This document shows positions 9,290-17,384 of a stretch of DNA of 64,000 nucleotides, in pieces. Position 1 is the stretch's first letter. Each line of letters begins with the position of its first letter. The notes beneath the pieces are model-generated. The model did not search any database, was not told the DNA's origin, and saw nothing but the letters and a program-made list of their open reading frames with translations. This DNA comes from Acinetobacter pittii ANC 4050 (GTDB lineage Bacteria > Pseudomonadota > Gammaproteobacteria > Pseudomonadales > Moraxellaceae), in contig NZ_KB976987.1 of assembly GCF_000399685.1 (NCBI RefSeq), positions 186,001-250,000 on the forward strand. The letters run 5' to 3'. The translations under genes were made by a program, and so were the position numbers.

Positions 9290-10035
9290 TAGTTCATCTC
9301 CTCAGGCGGAATAGGAATAACTTTATATTCCACCTCAAGACGTAGTGTCATAATTTCTCTTAATTTTTTAATAAAATCAGGTTCTTCATCCGTTTTTTGG
9401 TTGCGAATTACAATACTGTATATTTTTTCAAGATCATCATCGGCAAATTGGAAAATAATTTCTTGCGGCTGATGTTGGCTCAAAATTTTGATCATTTCAT
9501 TTTGAGTGGTTTTCCATACATCATCACCTAACATTTCTTTAATTAAGCTTCGGTTGAGAATTTTGATTTCAAATACTTCATAGTCTTGTATTTGATGATG
9601 ATCGAGAAGTTTAAAGAAACTACGTTGAAAGTACTTGAGTGCACTTAGCGGGAAAATATCACGTCGGTAATTACGGTCATAGCTTTGAATGTCACGGTAC
9701 TTTTGGACATTAATTTCAATATTATGGCGTATAGCGCTAAGAAAAAGAGGAATAAGAGGGATAATAAAAAGTAAAAGAAGCTGCCTTTCAATATGGGTTT
9801 GTGCACTTAAATCAAGCAAGAAATATACAGCAACCCCTACGAAAGCGATTAGCCCAACGATTAAAGATGCACCAACTTGTAAAAAAGCTCCAGAAATTAA
9901 AAGAATAAGGATGAAAATCCAGCTTCCTCTAAAACTTACAGGCAACCACTCATACGCTACTATGCCCATAAATAGATGAGCTGCGATAATCCATAAGACG
10001 AGTGTTCTTCCAGGGTTCTTTTGTTGTTGTTGCAT
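9289..10035 (-). CDS. Multi-pass membrane protein with a degenerate GGDEF-like domain; first gene of the polysaccharide operon
   Basis: Residues 11-105 contain four likely membrane segments. The cytosolic remainder (about 106-248) has the order of elements of a GGDEF fold: an FPLSALKYFQRSFFKLL helix where GGDEF proteins have their D-L-T-x-L-x-N-R-x-x-F helix, a strand YEVFEIKIL, a helix with LIKEMLGDDVWK (compare the INDTYGHxxGD segment), then the strand IIFQF followed by ADDDL at 198-202 in place of GGDEF. Catalysis is therefore not expected and no RxxD inhibitory site is visible. Membrane helices plus a dead GGDEF domain recall PelD, though PelD also has a GAF domain. The assignment is inference from pattern; the gene itself is secure. 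Confidence 0.65.
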   Translation of the reverse strand: MQQQQKNPGRTLVLWIIAAHLFMGIVAYEWLPVSFRGSWIFILILLISGAFLQVGASLIVGLIAFVGVAVYFLLDLSAQTHIERQLLLLFIIPLIPLFLSAIRHNIEINVQKYRDIQSYDRNYRRDIFPLSALKYFQRSFFKLLDHHQIQDYEVFEIKILNRSLIKEMLGDDVWKTTQNEMIKILSQHQPQEIIFQFADDDLEKIYSIVIRNQKTDEEPDFIKKLREIMTLRLEVEYKVIPIPPEEMN

Positions 10036-10227
10036 GTGAGCTATGGTTACCTTCTGGTAATGATAGTTTTTATACTTTTATTACTAAATGTGAGGTATTA
10101 CGAAGTTATTGTTGTTTATGACCTTTTTAAGTATCTATTATGTTTATTTTTAGATCAAAGTCACCATTTAGTCAAATACTGTTATTATTTTTTAATTAAA
10201 AATAAACAGATAAGACCTAACTCTTAT

Positions 10228-11670
10228 TTAAATACTCTTGAAAGTTTCAATTGCTTTAAGACGGGTTTCCTTTAAATCAACTATTGGTTTTGGATAATTT
10301 AACTGAGTATTCGTTTTGGTTGAGTAGGGCTCATGAATGGCTTTATTGTCTAGATGAGCTAATTCTTCAACCCATTGACGAATATAATCCCCATTTGGAT
10401 CAAATTTCTTTGATTGAGCAATAGGATTAAAAATTCTAAAGTAAGGTACAGCATCGGTTCCTGTAGAAGCGCACCATTGCCAACCACCATTGTTTGCTGC
10501 TAAATCACCATCGATTAAATGCTCCATAAACCATTGTTCACCAATACGCCAATCTATCAGTAAGTTTTTACATAAAAACATGGCAGTAATCATGCGAACA
10601 CGATTATGCATCCATCCTGTTTTGAGAAGTTGGCGCATTCCAGCATCAATAATCGGTATACCCGTCTGGCCAGTTTGCCATGCGGTGAGGTGCTCGGGAT
10701 TATAATTCCATTTGATTTTCTGAGTATCCTTTTTAAATGGAATGTGTTTAGAAACATGGGGGAAATCAAATAAAATATGTTGATAAAATTCTCGCCAAAG
10801 CAGTTCATCTAGCCAAGTCTGCTGGCCTACATTCGTCAAATGAAAGTTGCCATGTTCAGTTCTAAAAAGGGCCTGTAAACACTGATGAATAGACAAAATT
10901 CCAAGGTTTAAATAGGGAGAAAGTTGACTAGTTCCTTTTACATGGGGAAAGTCACGCTCTAATTTATAGTCAGATAAATGATCTTTAATAAATACGTCGA
11001 GCTGCTCTAGAGCAAATCTCTCTCCAACTGGCCATAGGTCTTCTTGTTCTTTAGAAACAGATGAGTCAAAAAAAGCTTCGATATCTTCTAGAGTTAAGCT
11101 GTTTATTTTTGAAAAAGAAGTGGGGTAGTCATTTTGTTTTTCAGGAATCGGATAGCATTGAGGTAAACCGCTAATATCCAATTTTGAATAACAGGCTTTT
11201 TTGAATGCACCGAAAACCTGATAGGGCTGTTGTGACTGATTGCGAATAGAACGTAAAGGAAAAATTGTACGGTCATGGAATAAAAATAGTTCTTTACCTT
11301 GCTGATTTAAAACTTCCTGTACAGTTTTATCTCTTTTTAATTCATTAAAGCCGATCTCTATATTTGAATAGACGTTTTCAATATTGAGCTGATTTGTCAG
11401 TTTACCTATTAAGTCAGCAATACCTTTCCAGTAAGGAGTGACTTGGATAATAAGTGGAATATTAAGCTGTTCTAATTCTTTTTTGAGCTGTTGAAGCTGA
11501 CGTAAATAGAAATTAATTTTTATAGGTGCGTCGTGGTGCGTTTGCCATTGTTCAGGCGATAAAATAATTAATCCAATACAAGGTCCTTGTTGAGAAGCAT
11601 GCCATAAAGCAGCATGGTCTCGAACTCTTAAATCCTGACGAAACCAAACCAGCTGATTTACGTTTGACAT
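10228..11670 (-). CDS. phrB: Deoxyribodipyrimidine photolyase (CPD photolyase)
   Basis: Light-driven repair of cyclobutane pyrimidine dimers in DNA, 480 residues, the usual class I length. The N-terminal antenna domain begins LVWFRQDLRVRDHAAL. The FAD-binding helical domain contains TGIPIIDAGMRQL, GWMHNRVRMITAMFLCKNLL and the stretch with NNGGWQWCASTGTDAVPY, which carries FAD contacts and Trp residues of the electron-transfer chain. It is a single gene; the polysaccharide operon lies 192 bp downstream on the same strand. I see no clear terminator between them, so some read-through is possible. Confidence 0.95.
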   Translation of the reverse strand: MSNVNQLVWFRQDLRVRDHAALWHASQQGPCIGLIILSPEQWQTHHDAPIKINFYLRQLQQLKKELEQLNIPLIIQVTPYWKGIADLIGKLTNQLNIENVYSNIEIGFNELKRDKTVQEVLNQQGKELFLFHDRTIFPLRSIRNQSQQPYQVFGAFKKACYSKLDISGLPQCYPIPEKQNDYPTSFSKINSLTLEDIEAFFDSSVSKEQEDLWPVGERFALEQLDVFIKDHLSDYKLERDFPHVKGTSQLSPYLNLGILSIHQCLQALFRTEHGNFHLTNVGQQTWLDELLWREFYQHILFDFPHVSKHIPFKKDTQKIKWNYNPEHLTAWQTGQTGIPIIDAGMRQLLKTGWMHNRVRMITAMFLCKNLLIDWRIGEQWFMEHLIDGDLAANNGGWQWCASTGTDAVPYFRIFNPIAQSKKFDPNGDYIRQWVEELAHLDNKAIHEPYSTKTNTQLNYPKPIVDLKETRLKAIETFKSI

Positions 11671-11741
11671 GAAAAACGACCTTTATAAATTTAAGGGAGC
11701 GAGAGAATTATTATTAAAATAGTATATAAAAATAAAAATAT

Positions 11742-11767
11742 AAAAAAAGCAAAGCCGAAGCTTTGCT
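11742..11767 (-). terminator. Intrinsic terminator of the SlyD-like gene
   Basis: On the minus strand AGCAAAGC-TTCG-GCTTTGCT followed by a U-run: an 8-bp stem with the very stable UUCG tetraloop. Confidence 0.9.
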
Positions 11768-11789
11768 CTTATTCATCTTTAAAGATGAA

Positions 11790-12272
11790 TTAGTGGTGAT
11801 GACCACCAGCACCGTGTACGTGACCGTGATCTAATTCTTCTTGAGAAGCATCACGGATTTCTACGATTTCAACTTCAAAAGTTAAATCTTGACCAGCAAG
11901 TGGGAAGTTAGCATCAACAACAACGTTGTCGCCTTCAACCGCTTTAACAGTAACGATCTGAACGCCGTCATCTGTTTGAGCTTGGAATTGCATACCAGGT
12001 TGGATGTTCTCAACACCTTGGAACATTTGAGCTGGAACTTCTTGCACTAGGTCTGGGTTGTATTCGCCATAACCTTCAGCAGCAGGTACGTTAACAGTAA
12101 ATTTTTCACCAACAGTTTTACCTGTTAATGCATTTTCTAAACCAGGAATGATATTGCCTGCACCGTGCAAATAGGCAAGTGGTTCACCTTGAGATTGATC
12201 AAGTGTTTCACCCTCAGCGTTTGTTAATTTGTAGTGGAATGAAACCACGTGGTTATTTGCAATAGCAGTCAT
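11790..12272 (-). CDS. SlyD-like FKBP-type peptidyl-prolyl cis-trans isomerase
   Basis: Cytosolic prolyl isomerase/chaperone of the SlyD group, 160 residues from the ATG at 12272. Longer readings start at a TTG at 12293; the ATG is preferred because the family starts near this point. The FKBP half-domain reads VVSFHYKLTNAEGETLDQS and GAGNIIPGLENALTGKTVGEKFTV. The insert-in-flap domain lies at about 70-125, and LAGQDLTFEVEIVEI closes the fold. The C-terminus is His-rich (HGHVHGAGGHHH), as in SlyD proteins that bind nickel. A TTCG-loop terminator follows directly. Confidence 0.9.
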   Translation of the reverse strand: MTAIANNHVVSFHYKLTNAEGETLDQSQGEPLAYLHGAGNIIPGLENALTGKTVGEKFTVNVPAAEGYGEYNPDLVQEVPAQMFQGVENIQPGMQFQAQTDDGVQIVTVKAVEGDNVVVDANFPLAGQDLTFEVEIVEIRDASQEELDHGHVHGAGGHHH

Positions 12273-12315
12273 GTTTTTGATCCATTCAATCAATTGAAGC
12301 GTACATCATAAAGTG

Positions 12316-12342
12316 AAAAATAAATTTTGTAGACTACAAAAT
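12316..12342 (-). terminator. Probable terminator of ndh
   Basis: ATTTTGTAG/CTACAAAAT hairpin (12324-12342) followed on the minus strand by a T-rich run, between ndh and the SlyD-like gene. It is AT-rich and so weak, and may overlap the next promoter. Confidence 0.45.
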
Positions 12343-12407
12343 CTTAATCTTTGGCACTTTTTCTGATGCGTTTTTATATAAATAGGGACGAACTTAAAAA
12401 ATTCAAC

Positions 12408-13694
12408 TTAATACAGCTTAATTTTTGGACGTACACGTCTTGTAAGTAAATCTTTCATTGTGAGTATTCCAGCCTGAGTGTATCCGTGAATCGTTGCTTG
12501 ATGTAAACGATATAAAGAGACATACATGGTTTTTGCAATGTAGCCTTGCACACTGACATCACCAAGTAATTCTCCAACGGCCTTATGACGACTTAAAGAC
12601 ACGAGAGAACCTTTGTCGTTAAATGTAAACATCGGCTGTGATCGGCCATTTAATCGAGCAGCCATAGCATCGACTAAGAAACTCGCTTGTTGACTTGCAA
12701 CTTGAGCACGTGGGCCAAGTGGAGGTTGTCTTGCATCCAGTTGGCAATGAGCACAGTCACCAAACGCAAATACATTTGGATCGGAGTAGGTTTGCAACGT
12801 TGCATAGACCATCAGACGGTTAATATTATCACGTTTAAAATCGGTAAAACTTTCTAGAACCTTAGGTGCTTTTACGCCTGCCGCCCAAACAGTAATATCA
12901 CTTTTTAATTGATTACTATTGCTAAAGTAGATGCAATGCTTATCAATTTTTTCAACGCGGTGTTGAGTTAAAATTTCAACGCCCATTTTTTTGAGCTGCT
13001 CAGCACTGTGGTCGGCAGTTTTATCACTTAGAGCAGGTAAAATACGTTCAGAAGCTTCAATCAGTGTAATTTTGACTTGGTTGGGATGAATTTTCTTTAG
13101 ACCATATTTATAAAAGTTTTTAGTTGTTTCAATTAACTCAGCTGCAAGCTCTACACCTGTCGCTCCAGCTCCCACAATTCCAATATTTAAAGTTCGCTGA
13201 TTAGGTTGATTTTGAGCCTCAATATAAAGATGTAATAAATCTTGCTGGAAAACATCGGCTTGTTTTCTGCTGTCGAGGAAATGGCAGTTTTCACGCACAC
13301 CTGTTGTATTAAAGTCATTGGATACTGAACCAAGCGCTAAAATAAGCGTATCATAACTTAATTCTTGCGGATGATTTTGTTGTTCCTTAGACAGCTGAGG
13401 AGGAATTAACTCAATTAATTTTTTGTCTTTATTAACGCCAACTAATGTTCCGAGCACAAATTCATAATGATGTTTTTCTGAGTGTGCAAAATAGTTTGTT
13501 TGTTCTTCGTGCGGATTTAAAGAACCAGCAGCAATTTCGTGAAGTAAAGGTTTCCAAATATGGGTGAGGTTTTGGTCAACCAATGTAATCTTTGCTTTAC
13601 GGTTTTTCCCAAAAGTTTCACCGAGTTGTGTGGCCAGTTCTAAGCCACCAGCTCCACCACCAACAATTACAATATGATGTAAATTTTGGGTCAT
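12408..13694 (-). CDS. ndh: Type II NADH dehydrogenase (NDH-2)
   Basis: Non-proton-pumping, membrane-associated flavoprotein that passes electrons from NADH to quinone. Two dinucleotide-binding motifs are visible: VGGGAGGLELATQLG near the N-terminus for FAD and GAGATGVELAAELIE near 180 for NADH. The FAD-associated strand TYSDPNVFAFGDCAHC is also present. About 428 residues, as expected. An upstream GTG (13703) is in frame, but the ATG at 13694 has the better placed AGGTG ribosome site. The C-terminal 40 residues (HQATIHGYTQAG, then basic) fit the amphipathic membrane-attachment region. Confidence 0.92.
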   Translation of the reverse strand: MTQNLHHIVIVGGGAGGLELATQLGETFGKNRKAKITLVDQNLTHIWKPLLHEIAAGSLNPHEEQTNYFAHSEKHHYEFVLGTLVGVNKDKKLIELIPPQLSKEQQNHPQELSYDTLILALGSVSNDFNTTGVRENCHFLDSRKQADVFQQDLLHLYIEAQNQPNQRTLNIGIVGAGATGVELAAELIETTKNFYKYGLKKIHPNQVKITLIEASERILPALSDKTADHSAEQLKKMGVEILTQHRVEKIDKHCIYFSNSNQLKSDITVWAAGVKAPKVLESFTDFKRDNINRLMVYATLQTYSDPNVFAFGDCAHCQLDARQPPLGPRAQVASQQASFLVDAMAARLNGRSQPMFTFNDKGSLVSLSRHKAVGELLGDVSVQGYIAKTMYVSLYRLHQATIHGYTQAGILTMKDLLTRRVRPKIKLY

Positions 13695-13720
13695 TTTTTT
13701 CACCTAATTATTTTTCTATA

Positions 13721-13750
13721 AAAAAAGATGGCTAAATTATGCCATCTTTT
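13721..13750 (-). terminator. Terminator of the DD-carboxypeptidase gene
   Basis: AAAAGATGGC (13723-13732) pairs with GCCATCTTTT (13741-13750); a U-run follows on the minus strand. Confidence 0.85.
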
Positions 13751-13792
13751 ATTTATAAAATTTATTGTGCGTCTGTGCACAATTTGATGTTT

Positions 13793-15112
13793 TTAGTGCG
13801 AATCTACAGGGTAGAGTTTTGCCGCGCTATGTTCACTTGATGAAAAAATAGAGAAGAGGCTAGAAAACCACATTGCGATTTTTTGGAAAATATTGGCTTC
13901 TTCAATATGTACGTTATCTTCAATTTGAAGACTACGGATCAGTTGATTATTTTGATAAATCGATACTGTTGCCAAGCTCATGACTTTCATTAACGGCGCA
14001 GTTAATTGTTTTTCATTCAGCTCAATGTTTACACGGGTTTGAGTCGTTTCGAGTGGAGCAATAATTTTTGGTTGCATGTTGCTGTCGAGGACTTGGACAC
14101 GTTGAGTCACATTGTCAAAAGTATTTAAATCAATTGGTGTCGGGTCTGCATATAAAGACGTCGTTACAATGGTCGGTTGCTTTGTTTCTACCTTAAACAT
14201 TTTTAAAGTCGATTTTACAACAGGCAGTTCAGCAATTAATTTTTGTTCAGGAATAATCACTTCATCACGTGTATAGGCATACGCAAGATTCATTAATTTA
14301 TCTGCAATCTCAGCACGTTTTACTGCACTTGGCGTACCTAAAACGATTACTAATAAACGTCTTTGATTTAGGTTAGATGAGAATGAAGGACGTGAAGCCG
14401 TTAAAGCCAAGTTGTAACCTGCTGCCTTGGTATATCCCGTTTTTAAGCCATCTACAGATAGATCATATTTCAAAGCAAGATTAGTCGCGTGGTGGAAACG
14501 TTGGTTATAGCTAAAGCTTGGCATTTTTGAATAGTGTAAATATTCAGGGGTCTGCTTAATGACAGCCTGACTTAATAAGCTAAGGTCGTGTGCTGTAGTG
14601 AAATGATCAGGCATCGTAATTCCGGCAGGATTACTAAAGTGAGTATCTTTCATACCTAATGCCTGAGCTTCCTGATTCATACGTTGTACAAAGTGAGGAA
14701 CATCACCAGAAATTTTTTCAGCTAAAGTCACGGCTGCATCATTCGCAGACATCACGATTAAACCTGCCAATAACTGATCAACCGAAATTTGTTCACCAGC
14801 TTTAAGATACATTTGTGATTCATCCCACTGCACAACACTAACCACTGGAGTCGCAGTAATGATTTCTTCTTTTTTCAATTTGCCAGCTTTAATCTCTTTT
14901 AAGGCAATATAGGCAACCATCATTTTGGTTAAAGATGCTGGTGCACGTTGCACATGGCTATTATGCTCAGCAATAATTTGACCCGATTGAGTATCTACAA
15001 TAGTCCATGCAGCAGCTTCAACACTTTCAGGTGCAATATTGAGTAATGCAGCATGGGTTAGGGTAGTACAGAAAATACTAAAGAGGGTAAAAAGAGATAG
15101 AAAAAATTTCAC
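13793..15112 (-). CDS. dacD: D-alanyl-D-alanine carboxypeptidase, PBP5/6 family (DacD/PBP6b-like)
   Basis: Periplasmic enzyme that trims the terminal D-Ala from peptidoglycan pentapeptides. A signal peptide ends near THA (residue 21). All three active-site motifs are present: S60-L-T-K63, S122-A-N124 and K223-T-G225. A beta-rich C-terminal domain follows (about 290-380), and residues 404-425 (IFQKIAMWFSSLFSIF) form an amphipathic membrane anchor. Its 439-residue length matches what I recall for Acinetobacter PBP6b (DacD) rather than the 382-residue DacC; that choice of name is from memory. It is a single gene with a strong terminator on its 3' side. Confidence 0.85.
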   Translation of the reverse strand: MKFFLSLFTLFSIFCTTLTHAALLNIAPESVEAAAWTIVDTQSGQIIAEHNSHVQRAPASLTKMMVAYIALKEIKAGKLKKEEIITATPVVSVVQWDESQMYLKAGEQISVDQLLAGLIVMSANDAAVTLAEKISGDVPHFVQRMNQEAQALGMKDTHFSNPAGITMPDHFTTAHDLSLLSQAVIKQTPEYLHYSKMPSFSYNQRFHHATNLALKYDLSVDGLKTGYTKAAGYNLALTASRPSFSSNLNQRRLLVIVLGTPSAVKRAEIADKLMNLAYAYTRDEVIIPEQKLIAELPVVKSTLKMFKVETKQPTIVTTSLYADPTPIDLNTFDNVTQRVQVLDSNMQPKIIAPLETTQTRVNIELNEKQLTAPLMKVMSLATVSIYQNNQLIRSLQIEDNVHIEEANIFQKIAMWFSSLFSIFSSSEHSAAKLYPVDSH

Positions 15113-15282
15113 GGATGACCTTAACTTTCACTGGCAAATACGGGACACAGATGCACAGCATGCTATGCCTTTTTTTCATGGAAGGCTAGTGGGAATTGTT
15201 GCCAAAAAATACATCTACGCAAGACGATACAAAAAAGTGATAATCTAATGTGAAGCCGTTCTTATTTTAAATTGAAGAATTT

Positions 15283-16986
15283 ATGTTGCATTATCAAATT
15301 GAGTTCGATGATTACAAACAACACCTTGTTCACGTGACAATTCGTTTTTTAGCCAACCCGAATCAGGAACTTTGGTTACCAACGTGGATTCCGGGTAGTT
15401 ATCTAATTCGAGAATTCTCAAAACATATTGAATCCGTTAAAGCTTATGATGAAGCTGGTCGTCTGCTAGACATTAAAAAAACGAGCAAGAATCGCTGGCG
15501 TTTATTTAATACAGACCACGAATTAATGACGATTGAATATGATGTGTATGCATATGATTTGTCGGTACGTGGTGCGTATGTCGATCAGACTCGTCTATAT
15601 ATCAATCCAGCATGTGTATGTTTGGCTTTAGAAGGGCAAGAGCAATCTGCATGTGAAGTGGAAGTTTTCTTGCCGGATGAATTAAAGCATTTTCAGTTAG
15701 CAACAGGCTTAGCTTCAAAAAGTTTAGTTAAAGGTCGATTTACTTTAAAAGCAGATCATTATGATCAACTGATCGATAGCCCATTTGAATTAGCTGACCA
15801 AACACGCTTTAGTTTTGAAACCCATGGCATTGAACATGAGTTCGTAATTTCTGGTTCGCATAATACGAATATTGATCGTCTAAAGGCAGATATTGAAAAG
15901 ATTTGTGCAGCTGAAATAAATATGTTCGGTTCAGCACCATTTAAAAACTATACCTTCATGACCATGGCAACAGGGAATAGTTATGGTGGGTTAGAACATT
16001 GTAATAGTACAAGTTTGATCACACCACGTGACGATTTGCCAAAGTCGAATGAACCAACTGAACCTTCTAAAGACTATCAACGTTTTTTAGGCTTATGTAG
16101 TCATGAATATTTTCATTCATGGTTAGTCAAGTTCATCCGTCCAGAAAACTTTGCAAACTATAATTTGCATCAAGAAGGCTACACGTCTTTATTGTGGATA
16201 TTTGAGGGTTTTACTTCATATTACGATGACTTGATTTTATTACGTAGCGGCGTGATTTCTCAAAAGTCTTATCTTGATTTACTCAAAGCACAAATTGATC
16301 GCTATTTACAAAACCCAGGCCGTTTTGTTCAAACAGTGGCCGAATCAAGTTTTGATGCTTGGATTAAATTTTATCGTCAAGATGAAAACTCAAATAACGC
16401 AGGTACGAGTTACTACAATAAAGGTTCATTGGTAGCATTATGCCTAGATTTAGGTTTACGCCTACGTGGTTCTAGTCTTGATGCTTTAATGCGTCGGTTA
16501 TATGAAAATACTCAAAATGGTATGCAAGTAAATGAAAGAACCATTTTTGATTTATGTAAGGAACTGACGGGTGATAGCTGGATTGAACAAATTAATCATT
16601 TGATTAATACCACTGATGAGTTACCACTTGATCAATTGTTCCCTGAGTTTGGCTTAAGTTATAGAGTTAAAACGGACAAATCTTTGCCACTAGGTTTAAA
16701 ACTTGTTGATAAGCCAGAAGGTGTACTCGTACAAAGTGCTCGTCGTGATGGCGCAGCAGCGAAAGCAGGTATTTCTGCTCATGATGTAATTATTGCAATT
16801 GATGGGTTAAAAGCGACCACTAAACTTGTTGAGAAGTATGCAAAGCAGGGTGGTACTTACACTATCTTTGCTTTCCGCCGCGATGAGTTACTAACTTTTG
16901 ACGTTGAGTGTGCTACATCTGATTTAACTGAAGTTGAACTGGTGATTGAAGATCAGGCGAAAACCGATAAATGGTTAAAGGCTTAA
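15283..16986 (+). CDS. M61 family metallopeptidase with C-terminal PDZ domain
   Basis: Zinc aminopeptidase of the glycyl aminopeptidase type, 567 residues. The zinc site is H274-E-Y-F-H278 with the third ligand E308 in IFEGFTSYY. Residues 1-160 form the beta-rich N-terminal domain (PGSYLIREFSKHI is typical of the family). The last 90 residues hold a PDZ domain (VLVQSARRDGAAAKAGISAH). No signal peptide is visible, so it should act in the cytosol. It stands alone and ends in a strong intrinsic terminator. Physiological substrates are not known to me. Confidence 0.9.
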   Translation: MLHYQIEFDDYKQHLVHVTIRFLANPNQELWLPTWIPGSYLIREFSKHIESVKAYDEAGRLLDIKKTSKNRWRLFNTDHELMTIEYDVYAYDLSVRGAYVDQTRLYINPACVCLALEGQEQSACEVEVFLPDELKHFQLATGLASKSLVKGRFTLKADHYDQLIDSPFELADQTRFSFETHGIEHEFVISGSHNTNIDRLKADIEKICAAEINMFGSAPFKNYTFMTMATGNSYGGLEHCNSTSLITPRDDLPKSNEPTEPSKDYQRFLGLCSHEYFHSWLVKFIRPENFANYNLHQEGYTSLLWIFEGFTSYYDDLILLRSGVISQKSYLDLLKAQIDRYLQNPGRFVQTVAESSFDAWIKFYRQDENSNNAGTSYYNKGSLVALCLDLGLRLRGSSLDALMRRLYENTQNGMQVNERTIFDLCKELTGDSWIEQINHLINTTDELPLDQLFPEFGLSYRVKTDKSLPLGLKLVDKPEGVLVQSARRDGAAAKAGISAHDVIIAIDGLKATTKLVEKYAKQGGTYTIFAFRRDELLTFDVECATSDLTEVELVIEDQAKTDKWLKA

Positions 16987-17006
16987 ATAGCAGTTAAATC
17001 GTTTAT

Positions 17007-17040
17007 AAAAACCGATGTTTTGTACATCGGTTTTTCTTTT
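17007..17040 (+). terminator. Terminator of the M61 peptidase gene
   Basis: AAAACCGATGT (17007-17017) pairs with ACATCGGTTTT (17024-17034), followed by a T-rich tail. Confidence 0.9.
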
Positions 17041-17074
17041 GAATGGCATAAAAAAATAGTCAAGCGCGTTATCT

Positions 17075-17103
17075 TTGAGTTTGTTTTGAATGAAAAGTAT
17101 AAT
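17075..17103 (+). promoter_or_regulatory. Likely sigma-70 promoter of the monomeric icd gene
   Basis: TTGAGT (17075-17080) and TATAAT (17098-17103) are separated by exactly 17 bp. If used, transcription starts near 17110 and gives a 5' leader of about 275 nt, which contains the structured elements listed separately. Confidence 0.6.
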
Positions 17104-17239
17104 AATTGTCAGAACTCTGAAAGATATCTCATGTAATTTAAGAGTGTTCTATACCTAGAAGGTTGGTAAAGCTATATGTATGACCTTAAGTTAGGTATAA
17201 GAATATTATTAATAGATTTAAATTATGTATTATTTCACT

Positions 17240-17353
17240 ACGAAATGTCGTTATCACTGGATATTTCGTTGACTGGAAGGCAATGAGAGCCGATACTCTC
17301 AGGGTTTTATTTAAGCATATCGGTTCGTAGGCACTGGGCCACAAGCTCGGTCC
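17240..17353 (+). promoter_or_regulatory. Structured 5' leader of monomeric icd with candidate pseudoknot
   Basis: Three hairpins can be paired by eye: P1, ACGAAATGT (17240-17248) with ATATTTCGT (17261-17269); P2, GAGAG (17285-17289) with CTCTC (17296-17300) around a loop CCGATA; P3, GGGCC (17336-17340) with GGTCC (17349-17353). The whole P2 loop CCGATA (17290-17295) is complementary to TATCGG (17318-17323), giving an H-type pseudoknot or an alternative pairing. This suggests a cis-regulatory RNA. I recall a motif called icd-II associated with isocitrate dehydrogenase genes, but could not compare it. Confidence 0.5.
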
Positions 17354-17384
17354 TCAACACTCAATCAAACGGAAGGGGCTATAT

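Noticed and set aside
10021..10275. Open frame over the gap between phrB and the polysaccharide operon
   Set aside because: Low-complexity, Leu/Tyr-rich translation of an AT-rich intergenic region, with no ribosome site and overlapping the start of one gene and the end of another.
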